The notes under the pieces are model-generated. The model did not search any database. It worked only from the letters and a program-made list of their open reading frames with translations, and had not been told where the DNA came from. This document shows, piece by piece, positions 8,746 through 18,348 of a stretch of 64,000 nt of DNA (position 1 is the stretch's first letter; every line of letters starts with the position of its first letter). Origin of the DNA: Micromonospora pisi (GTDB taxonomy: Bacteria > Actinomycetota > Actinomycetes > Mycobacteriales > Micromonosporaceae); the NCBI RefSeq assembly GCF_003633685.1, contig NZ_RBKT01000001.1:1860001-1924000 (forward strand), in the 5' to 3' direction. The position numbers and the translations under genes are program-made.

Positions 8746-10169
8746 GCGCGAACCCCTTCGGTTCCGTTCCCGGTCTCCGTCACGGCGTCGGCGCGTAACG
8801 CGTCAACCACCTCCCAGGTGCGGTAGCGCGAGCCCTTCACCAGGACCACGTCGCCCGGGCGCAGCTCGGCCCCTACCGCGGCCACCGCCTCCGCCTGATC
8901 GGTCACCAGCACCGACACTCCTCCCCAAGTCCTGACCGCCGACGCCCCGTGGTGGATCGGCGCCGCCGACTCACCAACCACGAAGAGCCGGTCGACGCCC
9001 AGGTCGGCCGCCAGCCGGCCGACCTCCTCATGTCCCTGCTGCTCGAACTCGCCGAGTTCGGCCATGTAGCCGAGGACCGCGACGGTCCGGCGGCCCCGCC
9101 CGAACTCGGCCAGCGCGCGCAGCGCGGCCGACATCGAGGCGGGGTTCGCGTTGTACGAGTCGTCGATGACCGTCACCCCGTCGGTGCGGTCGAAGACGTC
9201 CATCCGGCGGGTCGACACCAGGCGGAGTTCGCCCAGCGCCGCCGCCAGGTCGGCCAGCGGCATCCCGAGTTCACGGGCCACGGCCGCCGCCGCGAGCGAG
9301 TTGCCGACCTGGTGCCGGCCGGTCAACCCGAGCCGCACCGGTGCGCTGCCCTCCGGCGTGACCAGCATGAACGCGGGCCGACCCCGCTCGTCCATGGTCA
9401 CCTCGGTCGCCCGCAGTTCGGCATCGGCGGCCTCGCCGACCAGCACCACCCGCGCGCTGGTCCGGGACGCCATCGCGCGTACCCGGGGGTCGTCGGCATT
9501 CAGCACCGCCACCCCGCCGTCGACCGCGGCCGGCAACGCCTCGACCAGTTCACCCTTTGCGGTGGCGATCCCCTCGACCGAGCCGAACTCACCGAGATGG
9601 GCCACCCCGACGTTGAGCACCACCGCGATCCGGGGCGGTGCCACGCCGGTCAGGTAACGGATGTGTCCGATCCCCCGGGCGCTCTTCTCCAGCACCAGGA
9701 ACCGGGTCTGCTCGTCGGCCTTCAGCACCGTGTACGGGTGCCCCAGCTCGTTGTTGAAGGAACCGGGCGGGGCCACGGTCGGGCCGAGCCGGGCCACCAG
9801 CTGCGCGGTCAGGTCCTTGGTGCCGGTCTTGCCGGAGGAGCCGGTCAAGCCGATCACGGTCAGCTCCGGCAACCGGTCCACCACCGCCCGGGCCAACGGC
9901 CCCATCGCCGCCAGCGCGTCGTCGACCAGCACCATCGGCACGCCGTCGATCTGCCGGGTGCCGAGCACCACGACCGCGCCGGCCTCGACCGCGGTGGCGG
10001 CGTAGTCGTGCCCGTCGACCCGCTCGCCGGGAAAGGCGACGAAGAGCGAGCCGGGCTGGACCTTGCGCGAGTCGAACTCGACCGGTCCGGTGACCCGTAC
10101 GGTCGGGTCGGCGGCCACCAGCCGCCCCCCGACGGCCTCGGCCACCTCGGCCAGGGTGAGGGCGATCAT
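8742..10169 (-). CDS. murF: UDP-MurNAc-tripeptide--D-Ala-D-Ala ligase MurF
   Basis: MurF adds D-Ala-D-Ala to the UDP-MurNAc tripeptide, completing the cytoplasmic precursor. The 475-residue protein has the N-terminal substrate domain ([19 protein letters not shown]), the ATP loop [13 protein letters not shown] near residue 112, and a C-terminal domain with [12 protein letters not shown], a strong MurF signature. Its ATG overlaps the murE stop (ATGA) and its own stop overlaps the mraY start, so murE-murF-mraY form a translationally coupled block. Confidence 0.97.
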   Translation of the reverse strand: MIALTLAEVAEAVGGRLVAADPTVRVTGPVEFDSRKVQPGSLFVAFPGERVDGHDYAATAVEAGAVVVLGTRQIDGVPMVLVDDALAAMGPLARAVVDRLPELTVIGLTGSSGKTGTKDLTAQLVARLGPTVAPPGSFNNELGHPYTVLKADEQTRFLVLEKSARGIGHIRYLTGVAPPRIAVVLNVGVAHLGEFGSVEGIATAKGELVEALPAAVDGGVAVLNADDPRVRAMASRTSARVVLVGEAADAELRATEVTMDERGRPAFMLVTPEGSAPVRLGLTGRHQVGNSLAAAAVARELGMPLADLAAALGELRLVSTRRMDVFDRTDGVTVIDDSYNANPASMSAALRALAEFGRGRRTVAVLGYMAELGEFEQQGHEEVGRLAADLGVDRLFVVGESAAPIHHGASAVRTWGGVSVLVTDQAEAVAAVGAELRPGDVVLVKGSRYRTWEVVDALRADAVTETGNGTEGVRA

Positions 10170-11692
10170 GACTGACCCACCAGGTGCCCGAAGCGGGCGG
10201 TGAGCGCGGCGGCCAGTTCGACGTTGTCGTCAAAGGGGAACACCTGGCCATCGACCTCCTGCCCCCGCTCGTGTCCCTTGCCGAGCAGGGCGATCACGTC
10301 ACCGGGCTCGGCCAGCCGGACGGCCTCGTCGATGGCGGCGCGCCGGCCGGCCAGTTCGACGACCTCGGCGCCGTCGGTCACGGTGACCGCGCCCTCGACC
10401 ACCTCCGCCCGGATCGCGGCCGGGTCCTCGGTCCGCGGGTTGTCGTCGGTGACGATCACCAGGTCGGCGCCGCGCGCGGCGGCGGCCCCCATCACCGGCC
10501 GTTTCTGCCGGTCCCGATCACCACCGGCGCCGATCAGGCAGATCACCCGGCCACCTCCCACGGTCAGCTCGCGCAGTGCGGCGAGTACGGCCACCACCGC
10601 GTCTGGTTTGTGCGCGTAGTCGACGACGCCGCGTACCGGTCCCGGGGCCTCGACCCGCTCCAGCCGGCCCGGTACGCCCGCACAGGCGCCCACCCCGGCC
10701 ACCGCGGTCACCGGGTCGACCCCGGCGGCGACCAGCAGGGCGATCGCGAGCAGCGCGTTCGCGACGTTGTGCCGGCCCGGCAGCGCCACAGTGGCATCCA
10801 GCGTCAGCCCGTCCGGGCCGTGCGCGGTGAACCGCTGGGCGTAACCGGAACCGCTGATCCCGGTGGCCCACCAGGTGGCGTCCGGGTTGCCGGCGGCCGA
10901 GTAGCTCACCGTGTCCGGCTTGAACAACGGGCCCAGCGCGGGGTCGTCGAGGTTGAGCACCTCGACGTCGCAGCGGCCGTCGAAGAGCTGCGCCTTGGCC
11001 GCGAAGTACTCGTCCGCGTCGGCGTGGAAGTCCAGGTGGTCCTGACCGAAGTTGGTGTAGCCACCGGCGCTGAACCGCACCCCGCCGACCCGGCCCAGGG
11101 TGAGCGCGTGGCTCGACACCTCCATCACCACCGAGGTCACCCCCCGCTCCCGCGCCGCGGCGAGCATGGCGTGCAGGTCGGTGGCCTCGGGGGTGGTCCG
11201 TACGCTGTCCAGGCTCAGGTCGCCGAGCCGGGTCTCCACCGTGCCGATCAGGCCGGTCACCTGCCCGGCGGCGCGCAGCCCCGACTCGACCAGGTACGCC
11301 GTGGAGGTCTTGCCCGCCGTACCGGTGATGCCGATCATGATCAGCCCGGCGGTGGGTTCTCCGTAGACCGCGGCGGCGATCGTGCCGAGCACAGCCCTCG
11401 GGTCGGGTACGACCAGCGCGGGAAGGCCCGCCTCGGCCGCCGCCTGCGCCCCGGCCGGGTCGGTCAGGACCGCCACCGCACCGGCGGCGGCGACCGACGG
11501 GATGAACTCGGCGCCGTGGCGGCGCGCTCCGGGCAGCGCCGCGTAGAGGTCACCGGGCTGCACCTCGCCACTGGCGTGGGTCACTCCGGTCACCACCAGG
11601 GCGGTGTCGTCGGGCGGTTGGATCCCGAGCCGGTCGGCGAGTTCGCGGAGCCGGATCGGATTCACCGTGCGTGGACGTGGATTGCCGGGCAC
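10166..11692 (-). CDS. murE: UDP-MurNAc-L-Ala-Glu--diaminopimelate ligase MurE
   Basis: MurE adds the third stem residue. The sequence has the ATP loop GITGTAGKTSTAYLVE and the DNPR motif (TDDNPRTEDP), which is diagnostic for diaminopimelate-adding enzymes and fits the meso- or hydroxy-DAP walls of this family. I place the start at a GTG (VPGNPRPRTVNPIRL) preceded by GGTAGGG, giving 508 residues; the open frame extends further upstream but would overlap ftsI and add non-conserved residues. Another GTG nine codons later is possible. The gene begins 91 bases after ftsI and overlaps murF by four. Confidence 0.95.
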   Translation of the reverse strand: MPGNPRPRTVNPIRLRELADRLGIQPPDDTALVVTGVTHASGEVQPGDLYAALPGARRHGAEFIPSVAAAGAVAVLTDPAGAQAAAEAGLPALVVPDPRAVLGTIAAAVYGEPTAGLIMIGITGTAGKTSTAYLVESGLRAAGQVTGLIGTVETRLGDLSLDSVRTTPEATDLHAMLAAARERGVTSVVMEVSSHALTLGRVGGVRFSAGGYTNFGQDHLDFHADADEYFAAKAQLFDGRCDVEVLNLDDPALGPLFKPDTVSYSAAGNPDATWWATGISGSGYAQRFTAHGPDGLTLDATVALPGRHNVANALLAIALLVAAGVDPVTAVAGVGACAGVPGRLERVEAPGPVRGVVDYAHKPDAVVAVLAALRELTVGGGRVICLIGAGGDRDRQKRPVMGAAAARGADLVIVTDDNPRTEDPAAIRAEVVEGAVTVTDGAEVVELAGRRAAIDEAVRLAEPGDVIALLGKGHERGQEVDGQVFPFDDNVELAAALTARFGHLVGQS

Positions 11693-11783
11693 GGCGTCAG
11701 ACCCTACCGGGTCGAGGGACCGGCACCGCACAGCCGCCCCGGTGGTTTGCCCGCACCCACCGATGATGTCCCGTATTGGCCGC

Positions 11784-14081
11784 TCAGCGGGGATAGACAA
11801 CAAACTTCGGCGGTTTGGTCCCCGTTTGAGGCACCCGGTAATGGGTCAGGGTGAACTCCATCATCTTCTTGAAAGCGGGGGCGGAGATGTCACCGCCACC
11901 ACCGCCCGGCGTGTACGCGAAGACCGCGATGACGTACTTCGGGTCCTCGGCCGGGGCCATGCCGATGAACGAGGCGACCTCGCCGGGGGCGTACTTGCCG
12001 TCGACGATCCGCTTGCCGGTGCCGGTCTTGCCGGCGACCCGGTAACCGGGGATCTGGGCCTTGGTCCCGGTGCCGTCCGGCACGGTCACCGGGGCCTCCA
12101 GCATCCCCCGGAGCACCGCCGCCGTCTCCGGGCTGATCACCTGCCGGGTCTGCGGCGCCTTGGTCGGCGTACGGGTGCCGTCCGGCGCGATCGTCTCCTT
12201 GATCAGCTGTGGCTGGACCCAGGTGCCGTTGTTCGCGATCGCGGCGTACGCGGCGGCCATCTGCAGCGGTGTCGCGTCGACGCTGTGCCCGATCGGGATG
12301 GAGCCGGGCGACGACGCGCTCCACTGGTCCGGTGGCAGCACCCGGCCGGTCGCCTCGCCCGGCACCCCCTCGCCGGTCGCCTCGCCGAGCCCGAACTTGC
12401 GCTGGTACTCGTAGAGCTTCTGCGGCCCCAGCTTCTCCCCGATCCGGATGGTGCCGATGTTGGAGGAGTAGGCCAGGATGCCGGGCAGGCTCATCTTGGT
12501 GCCCGGCGGGGCGTAGTGGGTGTCGCTGAACCTCTGGCCACCGATCCACTGCACCGGGTCGACGGTGATCGTGTCCCCCGGCTTGACCACCTTCTCCTCG
12601 AGCGCCGCGGCGAAGGTGATCGCCTTGTGCACCGAGCCCGGGTCGACCACGAAGCTGGTCGCCGCGTCCTCGCGGTCGGTCGGCAGGGTGCCCTTCCAGT
12701 CGGCGGCGCTGTACGTCGGATGGCTCGCCTGGGCCAGCACCTGGCCGGTACGGACGTCGAGCACCACGGCGGCGGCGACGCTCGCCTTGTTGCCCTTGGC
12801 CGCCGCGCTGAGGATCCGTTGGCACTCGAACTGCAGGTCCCGGTCGATGGTCAGCGACAGCGAACTGCCCGGCTTGGCCGGCGTGACCTTGTCGTAGCCG
12901 CCCGGGATGGCGGTGCCCAGGTCGCCGTGACCGGCCTCGAAGACCCGCTCGCCGTCGACCCCGTGCAGCAGGTCGTTGTAGCGGGCCTCGATCCCCTCCA
13001 GCCCGCTCATGTCGTCGCCGATGAAGCCGATCAGGTTCGCCGCCAGGTCGCCGCCGGGCACCTCGCGCCGCTCGTCCGGGCCGGTGAAGATGCCCTCCAG
13101 GTTCAGCTCCGCGATCTTCTTCGCGGTCGAGATCTCGACCCCTCGGGCGAGGTACTGGAACTGGGAGTCGCTCCCGTCCGACCGCTTCTTCTTGTTCAGG
13201 TTCTCGACCAGCGTGGAACGGGGGATGCCGAGCAGCGGGGAGAGCACGTTCGCGGTGCCGGCCACGTCCGTGACCACACTCGGGTCGGCGTACACGTAGC
13301 GCGCGTCGACGCTGTGCGCCAGCACGGCGCCGGATCGGTCGTAGATCGCGCCCCGGGGCGCGGAGAGGATCACCGATCGGTACCGGTCGCTCAGCCCTCC
13401 GTCGGCGTATGCGGGGGGTTGCACGACCTGCAGGACGATCAGCCGGATGCCGATGGTGGCGAAGAGCGCGAGCGCGAGCAGCGTGCCCAGGCGCAGCCGA
13501 CGGCCGGGGTCGGCCAGCCGGGGTGGGCGCGGCGGCTTGCGGGGCGGCCGGGCGGGCGCGGCGCGGCCCCGGCCGGCGCCGCTGGCGCGGCCGTCGTTGG
13601 TGCCACCGGCGCTGGGCCGGCGGCGGGGTGCGGGGACCGGCTTGGCGACGTCGGCGGCGCGCGGGGTGCGCGGCGGCACGGTGCGGCCGGCGCCGGTGCC
13701 CCGGGTATCGGCGGGTGGGCTGGGTTCGCGGCGGGTGCGTGCGGCGCCGCCCCGGCCGCCGCCGTCGAGCACCTGCAGGGCGGGCCGGAACGGGTCCGCG
13801 GAGCGGGTGGACCGGGGGGTACGGCGCAGTTCCGGGGCGTCCCGGACGGTACGGCCCCGGGGGGTGTAGGCCCGGGCGCCGGAGATGCCGCCGAGACCGG
13901 CGTCGCCCTCGTCGGCGGCGCCCCGGGTTCCGTTGCGGGCCCCGCCGTCCCGGGCGGCACCACGTCCAGCGGTGTCCCGGCCGGCGGAGCGCGCCCCGGT
14001 CTCCCGCTCCGGGCCGGCCGCCGACGCACCGCGCCGGGACGCTGACCCGTCCCGGCGCGGTTCATCGGAGCGTGGCGACAC
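11784..14081 (-). CDS. ftsI: Septal class B penicillin-binding protein FtsI (PBP3)
   Basis: This is the D,D-transpeptidase that cross-links septal peptidoglycan together with FtsW. The 765-residue protein has an unusually long low-complexity cytoplasmic tail (about residues 1-195, rich in Arg, Gly and Pro), one membrane anchor (LGTLLALALFATIGIRLIVLQVV), a dimerisation domain and a transpeptidase domain with the active-site serine in SVHK (after FVVDPG), the second motif SSN, and KTGT. No C-terminal PASTA repeats are seen; the protein ends about 80 residues after KTGT. The GTG start lies one base after the ftsL stop. Confidence 0.95.
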   Translation of the reverse strand: MSPRSDEPRRDGSASRRGASAAGPERETGARSAGRDTAGRGAARDGGARNGTRGAADEGDAGLGGISGARAYTPRGRTVRDAPELRRTPRSTRSADPFRPALQVLDGGGRGGAARTRREPSPPADTRGTGAGRTVPPRTPRAADVAKPVPAPRRRPSAGGTNDGRASGAGRGRAAPARPPRKPPRPPRLADPGRRLRLGTLLALALFATIGIRLIVLQVVQPPAYADGGLSDRYRSVILSAPRGAIYDRSGAVLAHSVDARYVYADPSVVTDVAGTANVLSPLLGIPRSTLVENLNKKKRSDGSDSQFQYLARGVEISTAKKIAELNLEGIFTGPDERREVPGGDLAANLIGFIGDDMSGLEGIEARYNDLLHGVDGERVFEAGHGDLGTAIPGGYDKVTPAKPGSSLSLTIDRDLQFECQRILSAAAKGNKASVAAAVVLDVRTGQVLAQASHPTYSAADWKGTLPTDREDAATSFVVDPGSVHKAITFAAALEEKVVKPGDTITVDPVQWIGGQRFSDTHYAPPGTKMSLPGILAYSSNIGTIRIGEKLGPQKLYEYQRKFGLGEATGEGVPGEATGRVLPPDQWSASSPGSIPIGHSVDATPLQMAAAYAAIANNGTWVQPQLIKETIAPDGTRTPTKAPQTRQVISPETAAVLRGMLEAPVTVPDGTGTKAQIPGYRVAGKTGTGKRIVDGKYAPGEVASFIGMAPAEDPKYVIAVFAYTPGGGGGDISAPAFKKMMEFTLTHYRVPQTGTKPPKFVVYPR

Positions 14082-14082
14082 G

Positions 14083-14829
14083 CTAACCCCCCGCGTTCTG
14101 CTGACTGGTGATCGAAGGCTGGCCGCCGGCCGGCTTCGGTACGCCGATCAGCCGGCCGTCCGGGAGCCGGATGAACGCCGGCGGACCGGAGTCCACCAGG
14201 CCCAGCTTGCGGGCTTCGGCGACCAGGTTGCCCGGCGCCTGGGCCTCGTCGATTTCCCGCTTCAGTTCCTGCTGCTGGAGGTCGAGCGTGGCCTGCTGCT
14301 TCTGTAGCTTGTCCAGCCGGATGGCGTTTTCGTTGATCTTGGTGTTGATCACCAGAACCCCGAGCACCCCACCGACCACCATGGCCAGGATCAGCCCGAC
14401 GAAGGGCGCCCTCGGCACGCTCACCGGCAGCGGCGGAGCGACCCGCAGCGCAGGCGGGTCGACCCGACCGGAGCCGGCCGGGTGCGCCTCGCGGGCGGTG
14501 GCGCCGGCCCGAGACGCCTGCCCCGACCGCTCACCGCCGGCCGGATGCGCCGCCCGGGCGCTTTCCCGGGCGGCGCGGTCCCGCGTGCCGACCTCGGCAA
14601 GCTCCGGTGCCCGCAGCGCCGCGCTGCCCTGGATCGGAAAACTGCTCCGCGCCGAGAACTCGCGCGCCCCCCGGGCGCGAGCCTCCGAAACCGGTGCCTG
14701 GCGAGTCGCCGTCCGAGCGCGGTTGATCCGCTCCGTCGTGCTCCGCTCCGCCGCGGTCCGGCCCCCCGACCGCGGTGTGCGCGGCTCCACGCCGGTCTGG
14801 TCCCGGTGGTCGCGCTTGTTGACGTTCAT
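14083..14829 (-). CDS. ftsL: FtsL-like divisome protein
   Basis: This 248-residue bitopic protein sits exactly where ftsL lies in actinobacteria, between rsmH and ftsI. About 150 basic, low-complexity residues precede a single membrane segment ([19 protein letters not shown]), which is followed by a short coiled coil ([16 protein letters not shown]) and a conserved tail ([18 protein letters not shown]), the layout of FtsL/DivIC proteins that activate FtsWI. The ATG overlaps the rsmH stop (ATGA). Sequence conservation in this family is low, so the name rests on topology and position. Confidence 0.85.
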   Translation of the reverse strand: MNVNKRDHRDQTGVEPRTPRSGGRTAAERSTTERINRARTATRQAPVSEARARGAREFSARSSFPIQGSAALRAPELAEVGTRDRAARESARAAHPAGGERSGQASRAGATAREAHPAGSGRVDPPALRVAPPLPVSVPRAPFVGLILAMVVGGVLGVLVINTKINENAIRLDKLQKQQATLDLQQQELKREIDEAQAPGNLVAEARKLGLVDSGPPAFIRLPDGRLIGVPKPAGGQPSITSQQNAGG

Positions 14830-15959
14830 GATCCCTCCCCCTCTACAGCCGTGCCGTCTGCGTCCCCTGGCCCCGATGGCCCCTTCTCCCGGTCCACGTC
14901 GGACCGACCCGGCGCGGTCGCACCGGGGATGTGCAGTGCCTTCACTCGTCGACGGGGCCGCTCGCGGTCGGCCCGCCCGGTTGCCTTCGGCCCACCCGCG
15001 CGCTCCGGGTCGACCCGTTCCGCTGCCCGCAGTCGCACCGAGGCGGCCCGCGGATTGGCCGCCACCTCTGCCTCGCTCGGCAACTCGGCCCCCCGGCTGA
15101 GCAACCGCAAGGTCGGACCGGTGCCGGGCAACTCGACCGGCAGGTCGACCGGACCGGTGCTGCGGGCCCGGCCGGCGAACGCCTGCTTGGTGATTCGGTC
15201 CTCCAGCGAGTGGTACGAGAGCACCACCAGCCGACCACCAACGGCGAGCGCGTCCAACGCGGCCGGCAGCGCCGTCTCCAGCGCGGCCAGCTCCCGGTTT
15301 ACCTCGATCCGCAGTGCCTGAAACGATCTTTTCGCCGGATGCCCGCCGGTACGCCGGGCGGCGGCCGGGATCGAGTCGCGGACCAGCTCGGCGAGGAAGG
15401 CCGACGAGGTGATCCGGGACCGTTCCCGTTCCCGCACGATCGCCGAGGCGATCCGTCCGGCGAACCGTTCCTCGCCGTACACCTTGAGCACCCGGGCGAG
15501 TTCGCCGTGCGAGTAGCTGTTGACGATCTCCTCGGCGGTCACCCCACGGGTCTGGTCCATCCGCATGTCCAGCGGCGCGTCCTGGGCGTAGGCGAACCCG
15601 CGGTCGGGCGCGTCGAGTTGCAACGACGACACCCCGAGGTCGAACAGCAGGCTGTCGACGTGCGGGTAGCCGAGCCGGTCGAGCACGTCGGGCAGTTCGT
15701 CGTAGACGGCGTGCACCAGATGGATCCGGTCGGCGTACCGGGCCAGCCGGGCCCGGGCGTGGGCCAGGGCCTCGGTGTCGCGGTCGAGCCCGATCAGGAT
15801 CGTCTCCGGGTGGGCGGCCAGGACCGCCTCGGCGTGGCCGGCGAGGCCGAGCGTCGCATCGACGTGGATGGTGCGGCGGTCCCGGTCCAGCGCGGGGGCG
15901 AGCAGCTCGAGACACCGCTCAAGCAACACCGGCACGTGCGTACCGCGCAGCTCCCCCAT
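14826..15959 (-). CDS. rsmH: 16S rRNA (cytosine1402-N4)-methyltransferase RsmH (MraW)
   Basis: RsmH is an AdoMet-dependent enzyme that modifies C1402 in the ribosomal P site. The protein begins [22 protein letters not shown], has the binding motif [12 protein letters not shown], then [18 protein letters not shown] and MRMDQT, and the late [13 protein letters not shown], all hallmarks of the family. Length is 377 residues, with a basic tail. ATG at 15959 follows GGGGGT; an upstream GTG ([12 protein letters not shown]) is possible but less conserved. A 205-base gap separates it from mraZ. Confidence 0.95.
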   Translation of the reverse strand: MGELRGTHVPVLLERCLELLAPALDRDRRTIHVDATLGLAGHAEAVLAAHPETILIGLDRDTEALAHARARLARYADRIHLVHAVYDELPDVLDRLGYPHVDSLLFDLGVSSLQLDAPDRGFAYAQDAPLDMRMDQTRGVTAEEIVNSYSHGELARVLKVYGEERFAGRIASAIVRERERSRITSSAFLAELVRDSIPAAARRTGGHPAKRSFQALRIEVNRELAALETALPAALDALAVGGRLVVLSYHSLEDRITKQAFAGRARSTGPVDLPVELPGTGPTLRLLSRGAELPSEAEVAANPRAASVRLRAAERVDPERAGGPKATGRADRERPRRRVKALHIPGATAPGRSDVDREKGPSGPGDADGTAVEGEGS

Positions 15960-16164
15960 GTCGACCCCCACTGACCGGCTTCCTTGTCTGTTCACGTCTG
16001 TATGCTGTCAACCGCTCGTCATACCGCCAGATCCCCATCCGCTCTGGCCCGTCGACCGGCCCGGTGTAGGCCCGTCAGCGGATCGCGTCCCTGGCACCGG
16101 GGAAGAGGCGCCAGGAACAGGAGCGGCTGGAGATCTCGCAGTACGTCAAGCGTGCTGGCCCGCC

Positions 16165-16596
16165 CTACAGACCGCCTGGCAACACCCCCTCCTCGATGTC
16201 CGCGAAGTCGTCTTCGCTTTCCGCGAGGTAGGTCTCCCAGGCCCGCTTGTCCCAGATCTCCACCCGGGTACTTGCCCCGATCACCACCAGCTCGCGATCG
16301 AGTGCGGCGTACTCCCGCAGGTGCCCCGGGATGGTCACCCGGCCCTGCTTGTCCGGCACCTCGTCGTGGGCGCTGGCGAAGAAGACCCGGCTGTAGGCCC
16401 GTGCCGCCTTGTGTGTCATGGGTTGCTCGCGCAACTGGTCCGCGATCCGCTGGAACTCGGGCGTCGGGAAGACGTACAGGCAGCGCTCCTGCCCCTTCGT
16501 GATCACGACACCTCCCGCCAGTTCGTCCCGGAACTTGGCCGGAAGAATCAGCCGGCCCTTTTCGTCCAGGCGCGGGGTATGTGTGCCGAGAAACAC
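16165..16596 (-). CDS. mraZ: Transcriptional regulator MraZ
   Basis: MraZ is the DNA-binding regulator that opens most dcw clusters and represses its own operon in E. coli. The 143-residue protein has two SpoVT/AbrB-type half-repeats, each with the family motif: [15 protein letters not shown] near the start and [15 protein letters not shown] in the middle. It starts at GTG with GAGGGGG upstream. The promoter carries three 10-base-spaced repeats that are good candidates for its own binding sites, implying autoregulation. Confidence 0.96.
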   Translation of the reverse strand: MFLGTHTPRLDEKGRLILPAKFRDELAGGVVITKGQERCLYVFPTPEFQRIADQLREQPMTHKAARAYSRVFFASAHDEVPDKQGRVTIPGHLREYAALDRELVVIGASTRVEIWDKRAWETYLAESEDDFADIEEGVLPGGL

Positions 16597-16617
16597 GGCT
16601 CAACCCCCTCGCCCTTC

Positions 16618-16640
16618 CAGCGGCGTTCGCGGCGCCGCTG
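16618..16640 (-). promoter_or_regulatory. Hairpin in the mraZ 5' leader
   Basis: A perfect 8-base stem (CAGCGGCG / CGCCGCTG) with a 7-base loop lies 21 bases before the mraZ start, just upstream of the ribosome binding site. It is too far from any T-rich run to be a terminator. It may influence mRNA stability or translation; no function is shown. Confidence 0.4.
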
Positions 16641-16667
16641 TCCCCCGGGCCGGCAGGCCCTCCCGGC

Positions 16668-16711
16668 CCCACCATTGGGCCCCACTCTACTCCACTTCCC
16701 TCCACCCGCAA
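16668..16711 (-). promoter_or_regulatory. mraZ promoter with MraZ-box repeats
   Basis: Reading the minus strand, GTGGA, GTGGA and GTGGG begin at 16705, 16695 and 16685, exactly ten bases apart, with a fourth GTGGG at 16672. Three or more such repeats at 10-base spacing are how MraZ sites look in E. coli (TGGGN repeats). They overlap a plausible promoter: TTGCGG (16711-16706), 16 bases, TAGAGT (16689-16684). The boxes fill the spacer and the -10, so bound MraZ would block RNA polymerase. The site class follows known biology; actual binding is inferred. Confidence 0.7.
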
Positions 16712-16767
16712 CCGGAAACGCGGGCAAACCACGGCGGTGTCATTCGCAAAACTGCACGTCAGAGGGG

Positions 16768-16982
16768 GTGGTGCGAAGTGGAGGGCGGTGCGCCGCCGGG
16801 CCGGCGTCCGCTTTCCGACAAAGATCAAAACCAACCTCTGGTACGCCCACGGGGCGCCCGTCCCACACCCATCGGACCCGGTTTGCACCCAGCGGTACGC
16901 CCGCAATCGGCCGCGCGACGGCCATCGGTGGAGGAAAGTGGGGAGAAAGGTGGAGGGATGGCAATGGTCGGGGAGGAAGTGG
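16768..16982 (+). promoter_or_regulatory. Further MraZ-box-like repeats facing murT-gatD
   Basis: On the plus strand GTGG occurs at 16768 and 16778 (with GTGC at 16788), and again at 16928, 16938, 16950 and 16979. Spacing is ten bases in the first group and ten then twelve in the second. The repeats have the orientation of the neighbouring murT gene, opposite to those at mraZ. They suggest that MraZ also acts on murT-gatD. Purine-rich GC-rich DNA can give such strings by chance, so this is weaker than the mraZ site. The rest of the 489-base mraZ-murT gap shows no gene. Confidence 0.4.
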
Positions 16983-17072
16983 GGCAGGTCACCGGGGTCG
17001 TAACCGGACAGGCCGGCGGCCCCTGCGGGACCGAACGCCTCGTGCGACGGTCTGGACACCGCCGCTGTCCGG

Positions 17073-17085
17073 TAACCTCGCTCGC
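17073..17085 (+). promoter_or_regulatory. Leaderless promoter of murT
   Basis: TAACCT (17073-17078) fits the actinobacterial -10 consensus TANNNT and ends seven bases before the murT GTG, so transcription should begin at or next to the start codon. There is no ribosome binding site at the expected place, which agrees with a leaderless mRNA. Confidence 0.6.
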
Positions 17086-18348
17086 GTGACGGACGCGAGA
17101 ATGCCCCTGCGGGCGAAGGTGGCCAGCTCCGTGTCGCGCACCGCGGCGGCGCTGTCGCGGGCCGCTGGCCGTGGCGACGGATCGGTGATCGGCGGCTGGA
17201 TCGGACTGAAGATCGACCCTGACCTGCTGGCACACCTCTCCGCCGGCCGAGCCATCGCCCTCATCTCCGGGACCAACGGCAAGACCACCACCACCCGCCT
17301 GAGTGCCGCCGCCGTGGGCAAGCTCGGCACGGTGGCGACCAACTCCTTCGGCGCCAACATGCCCACCGGCCACACCTCGGCCCTGGCCAAGGCGGGCAGC
17401 ACCCCGTACGCGGTGCTGGAGGTCGACGAGCACTACCTGCCCGAGGTCCTCGAAGCCACCGAACCGCACGTGGTCGCCCTGCTCAACCTCTCCCGGGACC
17501 AGCTCGACCGGGCCAAGGAGGTCAGCATGATGGCCCAGCTCTGGCGGTCCGCGCTGGTCCGCTACCCGGAACTGCGGGTGGTCGCCAACGCCGACGACCC
17601 GATGGTGGTCTGGGCCGCCACCCCACCGGAGAAACGCAGCGGGACGCTGAACACCCCGGTGGTGACCTGGTTCAGCGCCGGGCAGCGCTGGCACGACGAC
17701 TCCTGGGTCTGCCCCGAGTGCGGCTCACCGATCGAACGCGCCCAGGACCAGTGGTGGTGCACCGGCTGCTGGCTGCGCCGGCCGCAACCGCAGTGGGTGG
17801 TGGAGGACGACGGCGTACTCGACCCGTCGGGTGCCTGGCACAAGGTGGTGCTCCAGCTACCGGGACGGGTGAACCTCGGCAACGCGGCCACCGCGCTCGC
17901 CGTCGCCGCCGAGTTCGGCGTACGACCGGCGGACGCGGTCTCCCGGCTCGGCGGGGTCGCCTCGGTCGCCGGCCGGTACGCCCAGGTGGTCCGGGCCGGA
18001 CGGAACATCCGCCTGCTGCTGGCGAAGAACCCGGCCAGTTGGCTGGAGGCGTTCGACATGGCGGAGCACGCCCCGACCCTGCTCTCCATCAACGCCCGGG
18101 ACCCCGACGGTCTGGACACCTCGTGGCTGTTCGACGTGGACTTCTCGCCGCTGCGCGGCCGGCAGGTGCTGATCACCGGCGACCGGGCGTACGACCTGGC
18201 GGTCCGGCTGGACGTCAACGAGGTGCCGTTCCAGCACGTCAAGACGTTCAGTGAGGCGGTCTCGGCGGTGCCGCCGGGGCGGCTCGAGGTGATCGCGAAC
18301 TACACCGCGTTCCAGGACATCCGAGCGGAGTTGGACCGTGTCAACTAA
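17086..18348 (+). CDS. murT: Lipid II isoglutaminyl synthase, MurT subunit
   Basis: MurT is the Mur-ligase-like subunit that activates the alpha-carboxyl of stem-peptide glutamate in lipid II for amidation; GatD supplies the ammonia. The 420-residue protein has the ATP loop ISGTNGKTTTTRL, and a four-cysteine zinc ribbon (CPECGSP ... WWCTGC, about residues 207-226) that is specific to MurT. GTG at 17086 is chosen because of the leaderless promoter; an ATG five codons later is the alternative. The gene is divergent from mraZ and overlaps gatD by 11 bases. Amidated glutamate is widespread in actinobacterial walls and needed for efficient cross-linking. Confidence 0.94.
   Translation: MTDARMPLRAKVASSVSRTAAALSRAAGRGDGSVIGGWIGLKIDPDLLAHLSAGRAIALISGTNGKTTTTRLSAAAVGKLGTVATNSFGANMPTGHTSALAKAGSTPYAVLEVDEHYLPEVLEATEPHVVALLNLSRDQLDRAKEVSMMAQLWRSALVRYPELRVVANADDPMVVWAATPPEKRSGTLNTPVVTWFSAGQRWHDDSWVCPECGSPIERAQDQWWCTGCWLRRPQPQWVVEDDGVLDPSGAWHKVVLQLPGRVNLGNAATALAVAAEFGVRPADAVSRLGGVASVAGRYAQVVRAGRNIRLLLAKNPASWLEAFDMAEHAPTLLSINARDPDGLDTSWLFDVDFSPLRGRQVLITGDRAYDLAVRLDVNEVPFQHVKTFSEAVSAVPPGRLEVIANYTAFQDIRAELDRVN

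Noticed and set aside
15990-16025. TTGACA on the minus strand upstream of rsmH as a promoter
   Set aside because: No -10-like hexamer at 16-19 bases; kept only as a curiosity.
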